A stretch of DNA of 64,000 nt from JAEUKA01 sp035328405 (lineage in GTDB: Bacteria > Myxococcota_A > Polyangia > Palsa-1104 > JAEUJZ01). The notes under the pieces were generated by a model. The model had not been told where the DNA came from. It did no database searches and saw only the letters and a list, made by a program, of their open reading frames with translations. Location of the stretch: the NCBI GenBank assembly GCA_035328405.1, contig DAOLIT010000006.1, positions 42,028-106,027 on the forward strand, written 5' to 3'. The number at the start of each line of letters is the position of its first letter. Positions within the stretch are counted from its first letter, which is position 1. Positions 53,403 through 63,566 of the stretch are shown in pieces. A program made the translations under genes and the position numbers.

Positions 53403-54461
53403 TCATGACAAGCCGGGCCGAGGGGTCTTTTGCCCTGGACGATAGTTGCGAAGACGCTGGCCGAGCGCATCCACCGCAACAAAATCCGCCGCACAAAACG
53501 CATGGCCGGGGCAGGTGTTGCAAATCGGAATCGCCTGGACGTGTTTCTGAAGGTGCGCGCGGCGAAGCTTTTGGGCAGGCGGGCCGTTCCACACGTCCGA
53601 CACAGACTGCACGGACAGATCGCCCAGGACGTTCACGGCCTCGAAGACGTTGGCGCAGGGCACGACTTGGCCATTCCACAAGACGGTCAGTTCGGCAAAG
53701 GGCAGGCGGCAGGGCAAACTCGGGGGCGGTTCGGGTTGCGGAGGCGACGAAGGCGTCGTCCGTGGGCGCAAGGTTCCGAGCGGCACTTGACCGGCCCAAT
53801 CGCGCGCTTCTTTGAACACGACATGACGCGGAAAACGACGCGCAAAGGCTTGCACCTCGTGTTGGTTTTGGGACGAGACAATCATTTGAACGACGATGGA
53901 CAGGTCGGGGTGCGATGCCGCCTGTGACAGAAACCGATCGACGTGCTGCATGGTTTTCGCAAAATCGCCTCCGGTTCGCATCGTCGCGTAGCTTTCTTCG
54001 GACGTGGCATCGAGGGAAATCACCAAAAAACGCAGCCCGGACGAAAGCAGCGCCGCGCCTTTGCGTTCGGTCAAAAACGTCGCATTCGTGGACAAACCCA
54101 TCGCGACACCCAAACGACTGCCGTACGCGACCAGCTCGGGCAGGTGAGGGTGAAACAGCGATTCGCCCAGGTGATGCACATAGGCAAATTCCAGCTCGGG
54201 CGCGGCCTCATCCAGAATGCGGCGAAACAGGGACGGCTTCATGTACCCGACAGGCCGCTGCATCGTCTTGTGCGGACACATCGGACACGCGAGGTTGCAA
54301 AAGTTCGTGAGCTCCAACTTCAGATGAACCGGCTTGCCGCGCAGGTGCGTGCGACCGGCCAGCAGGTCCTGGGCCAGCAACAGGCGGTTTGCGCGCCGAA
54401 GGCCATGGGGATCGCAAACTGTGGGATCAAAAACGGGAAAGGCCGGGGCAGGACTATTCAT
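53403..54461 (-). CDS. SPASM-domain radical SAM protein
   Basis: A 352-residue radical SAM enzyme. The 4Fe-4S motif is C55-X3-C59-X2-C62 (LTNFCNLACPMCPHK). The core includes HHLGESLFHPHLPEL, LSTNATFLT and LVISLDATSEESY. The C-terminal SPASM region has further cysteines for auxiliary clusters (LPCRLPFAELTVLWNGQVVPC and ICNTCPGHAFC are the two blocks). SPASM enzymes often modify peptides; the substrate here is unknown and no precursor peptide was found nearby. It overlaps the M16 peptidase gene by 8 bp. Confidence 0.87.
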   Translation of the reverse strand: MNSPAPAFPVFDPTVCDPHGLRRANRLLLAQDLLAGRTHLRGKPVHLKLELTNFCNLACPMCPHKTMQRPVGYMKPSLFRRILDEAAPELEFAYVHHLGESLFHPHLPELVAYGSRLGVAMGLSTNATFLTERKGAALLSSGLRFLVISLDATSEESYATMRTGGDFAKTMQHVDRFLSQAASHPDLSIVVQMIVSSQNQHEVQAFARRFPRHVVFKEARDWAGQVPLGTLRPRTTPSSPPQPEPPPSLPCRLPFAELTVLWNGQVVPCANVFEAVNVLGDLSVQSVSDVWNGPPAQKLRRAHLQKHVQAIPICNTCPGHAFCAADFVAVDALGQRLRNYRPGQKTPRPGLS

Positions 54462-57237
54462 GGGTCAGCGCAGAAAGGAGCGGGGCGTTTGCAAGGTGCC
54501 GTTTGCCCGCTTCGGTCACTTGGGAAAGCGTCACGCGGTGTATCCGAGCGCGCAGGTCATCGATGTATCGGATGTCTCTGCCGACAAAAGCCAACCGGGA
54601 CAGCACTTCGGCCAGATCGTCGTCTTCGGCCAGCATCGCATCGAGCTGTTTGTCGTATCCGGTGATGGCCTGCGCGAGTTCTTCCTGCGTCGGACCTTGT
54701 TCGAGCAAGCGACGCAATTCTTCGCGCATGGCCGCAAGCGTCTTGGGCCCGTTTTTTGCGGCGCACGTCGCCAGCGCAGCAAGAAAAGCGCCGTTGTCCT
54801 TGGTCGGGATCTGCAAAAAAGACTGAACTTCATAGGACAGACCCTCTTTTTCGCGCAGGCGCTGGTTCAAACGAGACACGGATTGCGCGCCGAACACCTG
54901 ATGCCAAAGCACGAGCGCGGGAAAATCTGGGTGGTCGTCCGCGAGCGGAAACGGAAGCAAAATCGCCGCCGCCGCGCTGTCTTTGTCGGGCAACGGCACA
55001 CGAACATCGGCGGGTGAAACGGGTTTGTACGGGCGCGGCAAACGCGCAAACGGCTGTTTCGCCACAAACGAACCAAACTGCTTCGTGGCCGCCGTCAGCA
55101 CCTCGTTTGGATCAAAATCCCCGACGAGCACGAGCCGGCCCTGCTGGCCTCCCAGCAGGTCTTGCGCCACAAAACGAACGTCGGAAAACTTGGCCTGCGC
55201 AAGGCGCGCGAGCTGTTCATCCGTCGTCGGAAGGTATCTGGGATCGTTGGGCGGAAACGCGGTCGCGTGGCGAAACAAATGCAGCAAGGCTTGCGCCATC
55301 GGGTTGTGGATGAGCTCCTCGGTTTGCGCGACGGCTTGTTGCCGGACGCGCTCGAATTCGGCGGGTCGCAGGCCGGGCTGTTTCACCACATCCGACAAAA
55401 GAGACAGCAGCGCGGGCAATTCGCTGCGGACGGTGCGCCCGGATAGATCCAAATGCTGGCCCAATTGACCGGGGATGCTGGCTCGTGTCGTTGCAGCGAA
55501 CGTCCCTTTGCGCACATCCAGCTCGTCCAAAAAGCGGTCGTAGTCGAGCGACTGCGTGCCGCGCCCAAGCAGCGGGGCCAGAAGGCTCACCACCGCCTCT
55601 TTTCCTTTGATGGAGGGCTCGTTTCCAAACGGCACAGACAACACCCATTCGACCTGCTGGCCTCGCGTGGCCTTGGGAACCAAAATCAGGCGCAAACCGT
55701 TGTCGAGCGTCCGTTCGACCAACCGCTGCGCCAGATTTTTGGGCGCTTGCACAAACGGTTCGCCGGTTTGCAGCGGGCCGCCCGGTTGGAACGTCTTGAG
55801 CGCGGCCTGGACCTCGGCGGTGGCGCGCAAGGTTTTGGGCGGCGGCACTTTTTCGGGCAGAAACAGCGCCGTCGTGCGGTTTTGCGCCACGAAATACCGC
55901 TGCGCCACGGTCTGAACCTGCTCGGCAGTCACCGAAAGCGCCTGGTTGCGCAGGTAAAAAAGCAGACGAAAATCCCCCAGCGTCGCGAAAATCGACAGCG
56001 CGTGTACAAGTTCGATGGGATTGCAGGACAGACGGTGGTGCTCGGCTTGGACATGATGAAAAAAGCGGCGCAGCTCGGTGTCCGTGATGCCGTGTTGCAC
56101 AAGTTCGGAAAGCGTCGCGGCGACGATTTGTTGCACGCGCTGCGGATCGGTGGTGCTGCGCAGCTCGATGAACAGCAGGAAACCGCCCGGTTCGGCGCGC
56201 AGCTCGTTTTCGGCTGACACGCTGACCGCAAGACCCGTTTCGACCAGCGCCTTGTACAACCGACCTGAACCAGGCCGCGCCAACACATACGACAGCGCAG
56301 ACAGCGCCGCCTGATCCGGATCGGCGACGGACGCAGTGTGAAAATACATCGCCAGAAGCGGCAGTTTTCCAACGCGCCGCACGGTAACGAATCGCTCGCC
56401 ATCTTGCGCGGGTTCTTCCGTGTGCGTTTTTTCTGGCGGAGGGCCTTGTGGTCGAATCGGCGCAAACAATTCAGCGACCAACGCGAGCGTCTTCGCTCGC
56501 TCAATCGGCCCGCCAATCACCAAATGCGCGTTGTCGGGACGATAGTGGCGCGCGTAAAACGCTTGAAGACGCTCGACGCGGGCTCGCTCGATGTCGCTGC
56601 GCGTGCCAATCGGATCTTTGCCGTAACCGTGAATGACATACGCCGCGTGGTGCAGTCGCCTGGCCAAAAGGTCGCGAGGCTCACTATCTGCCAGTTCCAA
56701 TTCGTTGCGCACCACTTGAAATTCCCGATCGAGGTCCGCCTGCCGAATCCGCACCTGCGTCATCCGATCCGCTTCGATCGAAAGCGCGAGGCGCAAGTTG
56801 TCGAGCGAAGGCAAATGCGTTTGGTAGTACCGGGTTTGGTCCACCTCGGTTTCTGCATTCCAACTTCCGCCTCGACGATCGATTTCGGCGTCCGGTTTGG
56901 GAAAGCGCGCCGTGCCTTTGAAAAGCAGGTGTTCCAAAAGATGCGCCATGCCTGCCTCGCCGTAGCCTTCGTGGCGCGAACCGACCGAATACGCGACCTC
57001 GACCGTGACAGAAGAGGCCGACGGCTCTGGCACAAGCAGCACGCGCAGCCCATTTTTCAGCCGGTACGCGAAAACACCCTCGACTTCGCCTTCAGCCGCT
57101 ACGCCTTTCACCGGAAACGACGCCTTGGGCGTGCTGGCGCTGTGGGCATTCGGCGCTGACAGCGCAAGCAGCAAAAACAGCACGAAAAAACGGCGAGAAA
57201 ACGGCCCCAAAACCAGCCCAATCGAACAACGCGGCAT
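54454..57237 (-). CDS. Exported M16 zinc peptidase, double-domain
   Basis: A 927-residue protein of the pitrilysin/PqqL family. A signal peptide (RRFFVLFLLLALSAPNAHS) follows the ATG at 57237. The first M16 unit (from about residue 45) has the inverted zinc motif HLLEHLLFKG and the downstream metal-binding Glu in VVRNELELADSEP. The second unit (from about residue 490, TLDNGLRLILVPKAT) lacks HXXEH, as is normal for the inactive half. Periplasmic peptide degradation or processing is likely. It heads a tight minus-strand operon with the SPASM enzyme, the Trm112-like protein and the cytochrome. Confidence 0.92.
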   Translation of the reverse strand: MPRCSIGLVLGPFSRRFFVLFLLLALSAPNAHSASTPKASFPVKGVAAEGEVEGVFAYRLKNGLRVLLVPEPSASSVTVEVAYSVGSRHEGYGEAGMAHLLEHLLFKGTARFPKPDAEIDRRGGSWNAETEVDQTRYYQTHLPSLDNLRLALSIEADRMTQVRIRQADLDREFQVVRNELELADSEPRDLLARRLHHAAYVIHGYGKDPIGTRSDIERARVERLQAFYARHYRPDNAHLVIGGPIERAKTLALVAELFAPIRPQGPPPEKTHTEEPAQDGERFVTVRRVGKLPLLAMYFHTASVADPDQAALSALSYVLARPGSGRLYKALVETGLAVSVSAENELRAEPGGFLLFIELRSTTDPQRVQQIVAATLSELVQHGITDTELRRFFHHVQAEHHRLSCNPIELVHALSIFATLGDFRLLFYLRNQALSVTAEQVQTVAQRYFVAQNRTTALFLPEKVPPPKTLRATAEVQAALKTFQPGGPLQTGEPFVQAPKNLAQRLVERTLDNGLRLILVPKATRGQQVEWVLSVPFGNEPSIKGKEAVVSLLAPLLGRGTQSLDYDRFLDELDVRKGTFAATTRASIPGQLGQHLDLSGRTVRSELPALLSLLSDVVKQPGLRPAEFERVRQQAVAQTEELIHNPMAQALLHLFRHATAFPPNDPRYLPTTDEQLARLAQAKFSDVRFVAQDLLGGQQGRLVLVGDFDPNEVLTAATKQFGSFVAKQPFARLPRPYKPVSPADVRVPLPDKDSAAAAILLPFPLADDHPDFPALVLWHQVFGAQSVSRLNQRLREKEGLSYEVQSFLQIPTKDNGAFLAALATCAAKNGPKTLAAMREELRRLLEQGPTQEELAQAITGYDKQLDAMLAEDDDLAEVLSRLAFVGRDIRYIDDLRARIHRVTLSQVTEAGKRHLANAPLLSALTHE

Positions 57238-57368
57238 GTCTGAAAATCTAGTACAAATTTGGGTTTTTACGTTCCCAGCGTGATGCGAGCAGTTGGGCAC
57301 ATCCTCGGCGAGAAAATGACCGCCGAGCTTGACAGATCGCCCCAAAAGATTTCACGATCCGAAATACG

Positions 57369-59393
57369 ATGAGCGGCAAAATTGCGTCAGGAATCGGAGT
57401 AAGTGCCGTCGCACGGTTTGCGTGCGTTCGGCAGAAAAATTTGCGCAGTGCGTCATGGACACGTCTCGTTTTTGCTGTGCTCTTGGGTGGTTCGGGGTGC
57501 TGGGAAGTGCCGGTTTTGCCGGACCCGACCAACGATCACCACAACCGAGACGGCGGTTCCTCTGATCTGGCTGGCACCGACGGTGGGCCCGCCGGCGTGT
57601 CCTGGAAATGGGAAAGCCCCATTCCACAGGGCAACCACTTGCGCGCCCTGTTTGGAAGAGCCGGACAAACCGCCGATTCTGACGAGCTGTACATGGCTGG
57701 CGAGGCAGGCGTGCTTGTGACCGGCCACAGCACAAGTTGGAAAGTCCAAAAAGGCCCCGGCGGCGGTCGCACGATTTTGGGGCTTGCAGGTTATGTCCAA
57801 GACACCAGCGTGCGGATTGTCGGCGTGGGCATCTACGACTTGGGCGTGCTCCACACGGGCACTGTGTGGGCCGATGTGAGCCCCTACTTGGGCACAGGAG
57901 ACGGCCAGCTTACGTCGATTTGGGCGGCTCCGACGGCGGGCGATTTCTTTGTCGCAGGTACGACGGGCCGCGTCTATCGGGTCGCACAAACGACCAATTC
58001 CCTCAAGTTCACCGCCGAAGCTGCGGGCGTGACAACCGATTCTTTGTTCGGGATTTCCGGCGCAGGCACCTCGACGGCACCCGATGTGTATGCGGTCGGT
58101 GCAAACGGGCGTGTTTTGCACCGTGCTACCGACGGAAAATGGGCCATCGAAGCCAATGCGATGGTTGCGCAGCAGCTCAATGCGGTTTGGGTCGGGCAGG
58201 GCGCGCTGGCCGGCAACGTGTTTGCGGCGGGCGATGCGGGCGTCGTGCTGCGAAAAACCGGCACCAACTGGGCGGTCGAGAAACCTCCGACCACAGAGAA
58301 CCTGACGGCGCTTGTGGGTGTGGGTGACGAAGTGTACGCCGCCGGGAACAAGGGAACGATTCTTCGACGGAAATCGGGTGTTTGGCAGATGGAAGCGCAG
58401 GGCCTCACGAGCGAACTTCTGTCCGCGCTGTGGGCCACCGACCGGGGCGCGGGGACCGTCACCGTCTATGCCGTCGGCAATTTGGGAACGATTTTGCGCC
58501 GCGAGCGCGACACCTGGACGCAACTCTCCAGCCGAGTGACTCAAACCTCGCTGTCGTCTGTGTGGGCCGCGAGTCCGTCCGAGACATATGCCGTCGGAAA
58601 CGGCGGGCTTCTGCTGAAACGCACCGGCGTTGGTGCGCAGGGCGCCTGGAGAATGGTCTCGACGACGAACGCCGAAACGCTCAATGCCGTAAGTGGTTTG
58701 CCCGCTGCCACAGGCGACGCGGATGTGTTCGCCGTCGGAGCCAACGGCACCGTCTTGCATCAAGCCGGTTCGGTGTGGGTGCAAGAGGCTGCGGGTCTGA
58801 CTGGCAACGATTTGACGGGGGTTTGGGTGGGTGCTGACTCGGTGTTTGTCACGGGTCGAGCCGGGCGCGTGTACAGCAAACTGTTGGGCAAATGGGACAT
58901 TGAACCAGGACCGGCGGCTGGCGCGCTCACCGACGATTTGTTTGCCGTTTGGGGCACTGGCAGCGGCGATGCTCGCGTCGTGTACGTCGCCGGCGCAAAA
59001 GGTGTCATCGCCCGTCGAGACAAAACGGGCTGGACCCGCGAAGCCCAAGGGCTCACCACCGATAGCTTCGTCGCTCTTTTGGGCACGTCCGAAGATGGCT
59101 TGGTTGCGCTTGGCAACAAAGGCAACGTGCTCAAGCGATCCGGCGGAAAATGGACGGTCTCGACTGCGCGGCCCTTGACCCAAAACGGCGCGAGCGGTTC
59201 GTCCGGCTGTCTTATCGCCAAAACGGGTGAACTGTGGGGCGTCGGCACACAAGGTGTGATCATGCGCCAAGCCGGTTCGGAATGGGTCAGCGAGGCTTCA
59301 CCCACCAACCAGCCTTTCTCGAGCATCGCGTGCGCTGGCCCGAGCGACCTGTTCGCCGTCGGCCCAAGCGGCCTCATCCTGCACAAATACTGA
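57369..59393 (+). CDS. Repetitive beta-propeller-like lipoprotein
   Basis: A 674-residue lipoprotein with lipobox LLGGSGCWE (about residue 44) and a D/G-rich linker. The rest consists of repeated units of about 45-50 residues with consensus (V/I)YAVG(A/N)xGxVL(R/H)R: for example DVYAVGANGRVLHRATDGKW, VFAAGDAGVVLRKTGTNW, VYAVGNLGTILRRERDTW, DVFAVGANGTVLHQAGSVW and DLFAVGPSGLILHKY. This resembles the YCF48-like/BNR propeller repeats common in myxobacterial surface proteins. Likely a secreted binding protein. Divergent from the M16 operon. Confidence 0.7.
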   Translation: MSGKIASGIGVSAVARFACVRQKNLRSASWTRLVFAVLLGGSGCWEVPVLPDPTNDHHNRDGGSSDLAGTDGGPAGVSWKWESPIPQGNHLRALFGRAGQTADSDELYMAGEAGVLVTGHSTSWKVQKGPGGGRTILGLAGYVQDTSVRIVGVGIYDLGVLHTGTVWADVSPYLGTGDGQLTSIWAAPTAGDFFVAGTTGRVYRVAQTTNSLKFTAEAAGVTTDSLFGISGAGTSTAPDVYAVGANGRVLHRATDGKWAIEANAMVAQQLNAVWVGQGALAGNVFAAGDAGVVLRKTGTNWAVEKPPTTENLTALVGVGDEVYAAGNKGTILRRKSGVWQMEAQGLTSELLSALWATDRGAGTVTVYAVGNLGTILRRERDTWTQLSSRVTQTSLSSVWAASPSETYAVGNGGLLLKRTGVGAQGAWRMVSTTNAETLNAVSGLPAATGDADVFAVGANGTVLHQAGSVWVQEAAGLTGNDLTGVWVGADSVFVTGRAGRVYSKLLGKWDIEPGPAAGALTDDLFAVWGTGSGDARVVYVAGAKGVIARRDKTGWTREAQGLTTDSFVALLGTSEDGLVALGNKGNVLKRSGGKWTVSTARPLTQNGASGSSGCLIAKTGELWGVGTQGVIMRQAGSEWVSEASPTNQPFSSIACAGPSDLFAVGPSGLILHKY

Positions 59394-59401
59394 CCTTTCC
59401 G

Positions 59402-62248
59402 TCAGCAGGCACGCGCCAATTGCGAAAGTTGGCGTAGTTTTTCGTGGGCCGCACGCGGGGACAAATCATCCACATCCAGGTTTTTCAGCAACAACAGCGC
59501 TTCCATGTGCTCTTTGGGGTGTTCTTTCTGCACACTTGCGCTTACAGGCACAGGCTGTGGCGCAGGACTTGGCGACGCGGCCAAACCCGGCGCGTCTTTG
59601 AGCAAGAGCGACAATTGACCCGTTTGCAAAGGCGGCACACCGTGCGCGGGCAAAGACGATGTGCCTTGGGCCGCAGCTTGTTGCTCCAGTGCCAAAAGGA
59701 TTTCGCGGGCTCGCTGCAAAAGGGGTGCGGGCAGACCCGCCAAACGGGCGACCTCGATGCCGAAGGACCGATTCGCCCCGCCGGGCAGAAGTTTGTGCAA
59801 AAACACGATTTCGTCGTTGTACTGCCGAATCGCGACCTGGGCGTTTCGCACTCGAGGCCGCGCCGCCGAAAGCGCCGTCAGTTCGTGGTAGTGCGTCGCG
59901 AAAAGCGTTTTGCAGCCCACCACGTCGTGCAAGTACTCAGCGACAGCCCACGCGATCGACAGACCATCGTACGTAGACGTTCCACGGCCAATCTCATCGA
60001 GGACCACCAACGAACGACGACTCGCTTTTACCAGGATGTTGCTCGTCTCGCGCATCTCGACCATGAACGTCGAATCACCGCGAGACAAATTGTCCGCCGC
60101 GCCAACGCGTGTCAGCACGCGATCGACAAGCCCAAGCTCTGCTTGCTTCGCCGGTACGAACGAGCCCATTTGCGCCAAAATGCAAATCAGCGCCACCTGT
60201 CGCATGACCGTGGATTTGCCCGCCATGTTCGGCCCCGTGAGCAGCAGAATTTGCTCGTTTTCCGGGTCGAGCGCCGTGTCGTTTTGAACAAACGTCCCAC
60301 GTTCCCGAAGCTGCTCGACCACCGGATGCCGACCGTCGCGAATGTCCAGCCGCAGCCCCGAGGTCATCGTCGGACGGCAATATCCCTGACGGTGCGCGAG
60401 TTCCGCCAAACTGCACAACACGTCCCACCTCGCAATCGTCCGCCCCAGCGCAAGCAACCGCGTTGCGTGTGCCGCCCATTCTTTTCGCAGCGTTTCAAAC
60501 AACGAAAGTTCGAGCTCGATGCGCCGTTCCTCGGCGTGCAGGATTTTCGCTTCGTATTCGGCCAGCTCGTCGGTGACGTACCGCTCGCCATTCACCGTGG
60601 TTTGTTTTCGCACGTAATCGCTCGGCACCTTTGCCAGGTTCGCGCGCGTGACTTCGATGTAATACCCAAACACTTTGTTGAAACGAACCTTCAGCGACGC
60701 GATGCCCGTTCGGCGCTGCTCGCGTTCTTCGATGCGTTGGATGTGGTCTTTGCCGCCCTGCGAAAGTTCGACGCACTCGTCTAGCTCCGCGTTGAAACCA
60801 GGCCGCAAAAAACCGCCCTCGCGCCAAATCAGCGGCGGACTGTCGATGAGGGTCGATGTGATGCCGTGTGCCACATCCGAACACAAATCCAGACCCGGAG
60901 ACAGGAGCGGCGGAAGGTCGGCATCCAACAAACCGGCTTTTTCGTTTTGCGCCCCGCGCAAACAAGCCGCGATTTTGGGCAGCTCGGCCAGACTGTGCCC
61001 CAAATTCGCCAGGTCGCGAGGCGTTGCGAGCAGCGTGGTCAGCCGCCCCGTCAGCCGTTCGATGTCGTGCAGACCGCGCAGCAAATCGCGCATCGCTTGG
61101 CGCGTCGCCTGCCGTTCGTACAGCCATTCCACCGCATCGTGTCGCGCCCCGATTTCTGGCAAATCCAGCAGCGGTTCCAGCAGCCATCGCCTGAGCAGCC
61201 GGCCACCCATCGCCGTTTTCGTCTGATCAATAACCCCCAGCAATGAACCCCGCCGCTGTCGTTCCAAGAGCGTCTGCAAAAGCTCCAGGTTCGTTTTTGT
61301 CGTGTCGCACAGCACCATACAATCCGTCGGTCGGTATGCACGAAGGGACGTGATCGGCAAACCGCCCTGGGGCTGCGTCGCACGCGCATATCGCAAACAC
61401 GCTGCTGCTGCTGCAACGAGCCACGGTTGGTTCTGCAAAAACGTCTTTCCGTCAAGATCCGAAACGAGACCAGCCAAAAGCGTTTCGTCGGCAGCCGGAT
61501 TCTCGCGCGCAGTTTTCCCCGTCGCGACTTTGAGCCGCGCGGCAATTTTCGTCATCCATTCCGCATGCATCGAGGCTGCGTTCGTCCCCGTTTTGTCTTC
61601 CACGAACAAAAGCTCGGCGGGTTCGATGCGGCACAGCTCGTCGAGCACGTCCGTTTCCGGCAATTCGCACGCTGCGAACTCTCCCGTCGAGACTTCAAGG
61701 TGCGCCAGACCGACCCGCCGCGCCGATTCGTGCGTCTGTGTCACCTGTGGACAAATCGCGCACAAGTAATTCGAGGTCTTGGGTTCAAGCTGTTCTTCCT
61801 CGAGAACAACGCCTGGTGTGACGACCTGAGTGACCGCACGCCGCACGATTTTTTTGGCTTTTTTCGCGTCCTCGATTTGGTCGCAAATCGCCACTTTTTT
61901 GCCCTGCGCGATGAGCCGACCGATGTAACCCCGCACCGCGTGATACGGCATGCCGCACATCGGCACCGGCACCTCGCGGTGTTTGTCCCGGGAAGTCAGC
62001 GTCAAATCGAGAAGTTGCGACGCCTCGATCGCGTCGTCGAAGAACATCTCGTAAAAATCCCCCATCCGAAACAGCAGAATGCAGTCGGGATACCTCTCTT
62101 TGATCTCCAGGTACTGACGCATAACCGGTGTATCGATCGCCGGAATCGCGCTTTTTCCGCTCGATCGTGCCTCGGCAACCGAGGGAAACGGTTGCGGCTC
62201 CGCGTGTGAGGCCTCTTCACCCAAACTCGACAAGCCAGGCTTTTGCAT
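59402..62248 (-). CDS. mutS: DNA mismatch repair protein MutS
   Basis: Recognises mismatches and short insertion/deletion loops. The 948-residue product has the mismatch-contacting F-X-E motif in RMGDFYEMFF (F65, E67), the Walker A TGPNMAGKSTVMRQ, the Walker B VVLDEIGRGTSTYDG and FATHYHELTAL. The N-terminus has about 25 extra residues before the mismatch-binding domain. No mutL neighbour. ATG at 62248. Confidence 0.97.
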   Translation of the reverse strand: MQKPGLSSLGEEASHAEPQPFPSVAEARSSGKSAIPAIDTPVMRQYLEIKERYPDCILLFRMGDFYEMFFDDAIEASQLLDLTLTSRDKHREVPVPMCGMPYHAVRGYIGRLIAQGKKVAICDQIEDAKKAKKIVRRAVTQVVTPGVVLEEEQLEPKTSNYLCAICPQVTQTHESARRVGLAHLEVSTGEFAACELPETDVLDELCRIEPAELLFVEDKTGTNAASMHAEWMTKIAARLKVATGKTARENPAADETLLAGLVSDLDGKTFLQNQPWLVAAAAACLRYARATQPQGGLPITSLRAYRPTDCMVLCDTTKTNLELLQTLLERQRRGSLLGVIDQTKTAMGGRLLRRWLLEPLLDLPEIGARHDAVEWLYERQATRQAMRDLLRGLHDIERLTGRLTTLLATPRDLANLGHSLAELPKIAACLRGAQNEKAGLLDADLPPLLSPGLDLCSDVAHGITSTLIDSPPLIWREGGFLRPGFNAELDECVELSQGGKDHIQRIEEREQRRTGIASLKVRFNKVFGYYIEVTRANLAKVPSDYVRKQTTVNGERYVTDELAEYEAKILHAEERRIELELSLFETLRKEWAAHATRLLALGRTIARWDVLCSLAELAHRQGYCRPTMTSGLRLDIRDGRHPVVEQLRERGTFVQNDTALDPENEQILLLTGPNMAGKSTVMRQVALICILAQMGSFVPAKQAELGLVDRVLTRVGAADNLSRGDSTFMVEMRETSNILVKASRRSLVVLDEIGRGTSTYDGLSIAWAVAEYLHDVVGCKTLFATHYHELTALSAARPRVRNAQVAIRQYNDEIVFLHKLLPGGANRSFGIEVARLAGLPAPLLQRAREILLALEQQAAAQGTSSLPAHGVPPLQTGQLSLLLKDAPGLAASPSPAPQPVPVSASVQKEHPKEHMEALLLLKNLDVDDLSPRAAHEKLRQLSQLARAC

Positions 62249-62353
62249 GGCTTGCGCTTTAGCAGCTTTGCCTCGGTTTGGTAAAGCGCGTGCTACGATG
62301 TGCGCGAGCCGTTTTGAGCGTCTCCCCTCTTTGTCGTCCCTAGGTGTTACCCA

Positions 62354-63400
62354 ATGAAAAACATGAGAACCCTATTTCCCAAACTTCTGCTTGCCGGTTT
62401 GTTCAGCCTCCCGGTTTTGTCCGGCTGCACGTTTTCTTTGCACGAACGGCCTGTGTGTCCCGAAGGAGGCTGTCCGCCGCCTACCATGACCGACATGGCC
62501 ACACCTCCCGACTTGCTGTCCTCTGTTGCTGACCCAAACGCGAACGGTCCCTTTCTGTTCTCGAACGAGTCTCTTCCTGTGCCGACGGACCTCCGCCTGG
62601 CCCAAAACACGCTTTCGATCGTGTGGCCCAGCGACGAAGGTACCGTTCCGTCCTCGAAACAACCCAACTATCCGCTCGTCGTCATGATGCCCGCCCAGAG
62701 TCTGTCGTTGTCGCAAATGCGGTCGTATGCAGATCGGCTCGCGACCCACGGAATCGCCGTTGCCCTCGTCAAAGTGTCCGACGAACGACGCCAAATCCAA
62801 TACCGAGACACCGTTCTTTCTCTCGTCACCTTTTTGACCCAGCAATCCAGCGCAAAAAGCCGAATCGCCGCCGATCGAATCGGCCTGTTCGGCTACCAAC
62901 TTGGCGGCATGGTCGCCGCGTCTGCGCTGTCGAAAGGCCAAGGCGCATTCCGGTCCGCTTTTCTGGTCGATCCCGTCGCCGTTTTGAGTTTTACCGAGCC
63001 CCTCGATGCCCTCAAAGACACCGCTTCGATTGCACAGGGCAAACAGGCTCCGTTTGCGTTGCTTGGCGAAGTCCTTAGCAAGGTGGGCGAACCTGGCGTT
63101 TTGCCGTGTACCCCTCCTGATGCGAATTTCGAGCAGTTTTACAGCAAGGCTTCCGGGGCCGCGTTTGCCGTCGTTTTTGGGGGTGCGACTCTATCGGATT
63201 TTGTAGGTACGTATCCCGACAACTGCGGCACACCGACCGCTGATCGCGCCACCACCTTGCGTTTGGCTGTGAAGTTCGCGACCGCTTATTTTCAGTGGAC
63301 CCTGCTCGACCGGTTGTCCGCCCGCGATTATCTGCTCGGCGATGCTTTTGCCCAAGATGGGGCGAAACACAACCTCACACAGACCCGCAAGGGGTTTTAG
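62354..63400 (+). CDS. Alpha/beta-hydrolase-fold lipoprotein lacking nucleophile Ser
   Basis: A 348-residue lipoprotein (lipobox VLSGCTF) with a D/P-rich linker. The body has the alpha/beta-hydrolase pattern of the chlorophyllase/PAF-acetylhydrolase type: YPLVVMMPA, SYADRLATHGIAVALVKV, then the nucleophile-elbow region RIGLFGYQLGGMVAASAL. In active members the elbow is G-X-S-X-G; here it reads G-Y-Q-L-G, so the serine is replaced by glutamine (codon CAA). The protein is therefore probably not a classical hydrolase. The start may also be the ATG at 62363. Confidence 0.6.
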   Translation: MKNMRTLFPKLLLAGLFSLPVLSGCTFSLHERPVCPEGGCPPPTMTDMATPPDLLSSVADPNANGPFLFSNESLPVPTDLRLAQNTLSIVWPSDEGTVPSSKQPNYPLVVMMPAQSLSLSQMRSYADRLATHGIAVALVKVSDERRQIQYRDTVLSLVTFLTQQSSAKSRIAADRIGLFGYQLGGMVAASALSKGQGAFRSAFLVDPVAVLSFTEPLDALKDTASIAQGKQAPFALLGEVLSKVGEPGVLPCTPPDANFEQFYSKASGAAFAVVFGGATLSDFVGTYPDNCGTPTADRATTLRLAVKFATAYFQWTLLDRLSARDYLLGDAFAQDGAKHNLTQTRKGF

Positions 63401-63566
63401 CGCAGGAGTCCCCCCTTCTTTTCCCCTGTCTTCTTCACAGGCTGCCCCATTCACGTGCCCTTCCGTTTTCAAAGTTTGAAAAACACGCGCTTCCACAACT
63501 CGCCTCGCGTGCCGTATAGTGATACCGAGGGTCTATTTGCCGGCTCTCGTCTGAGGGGATATACCG

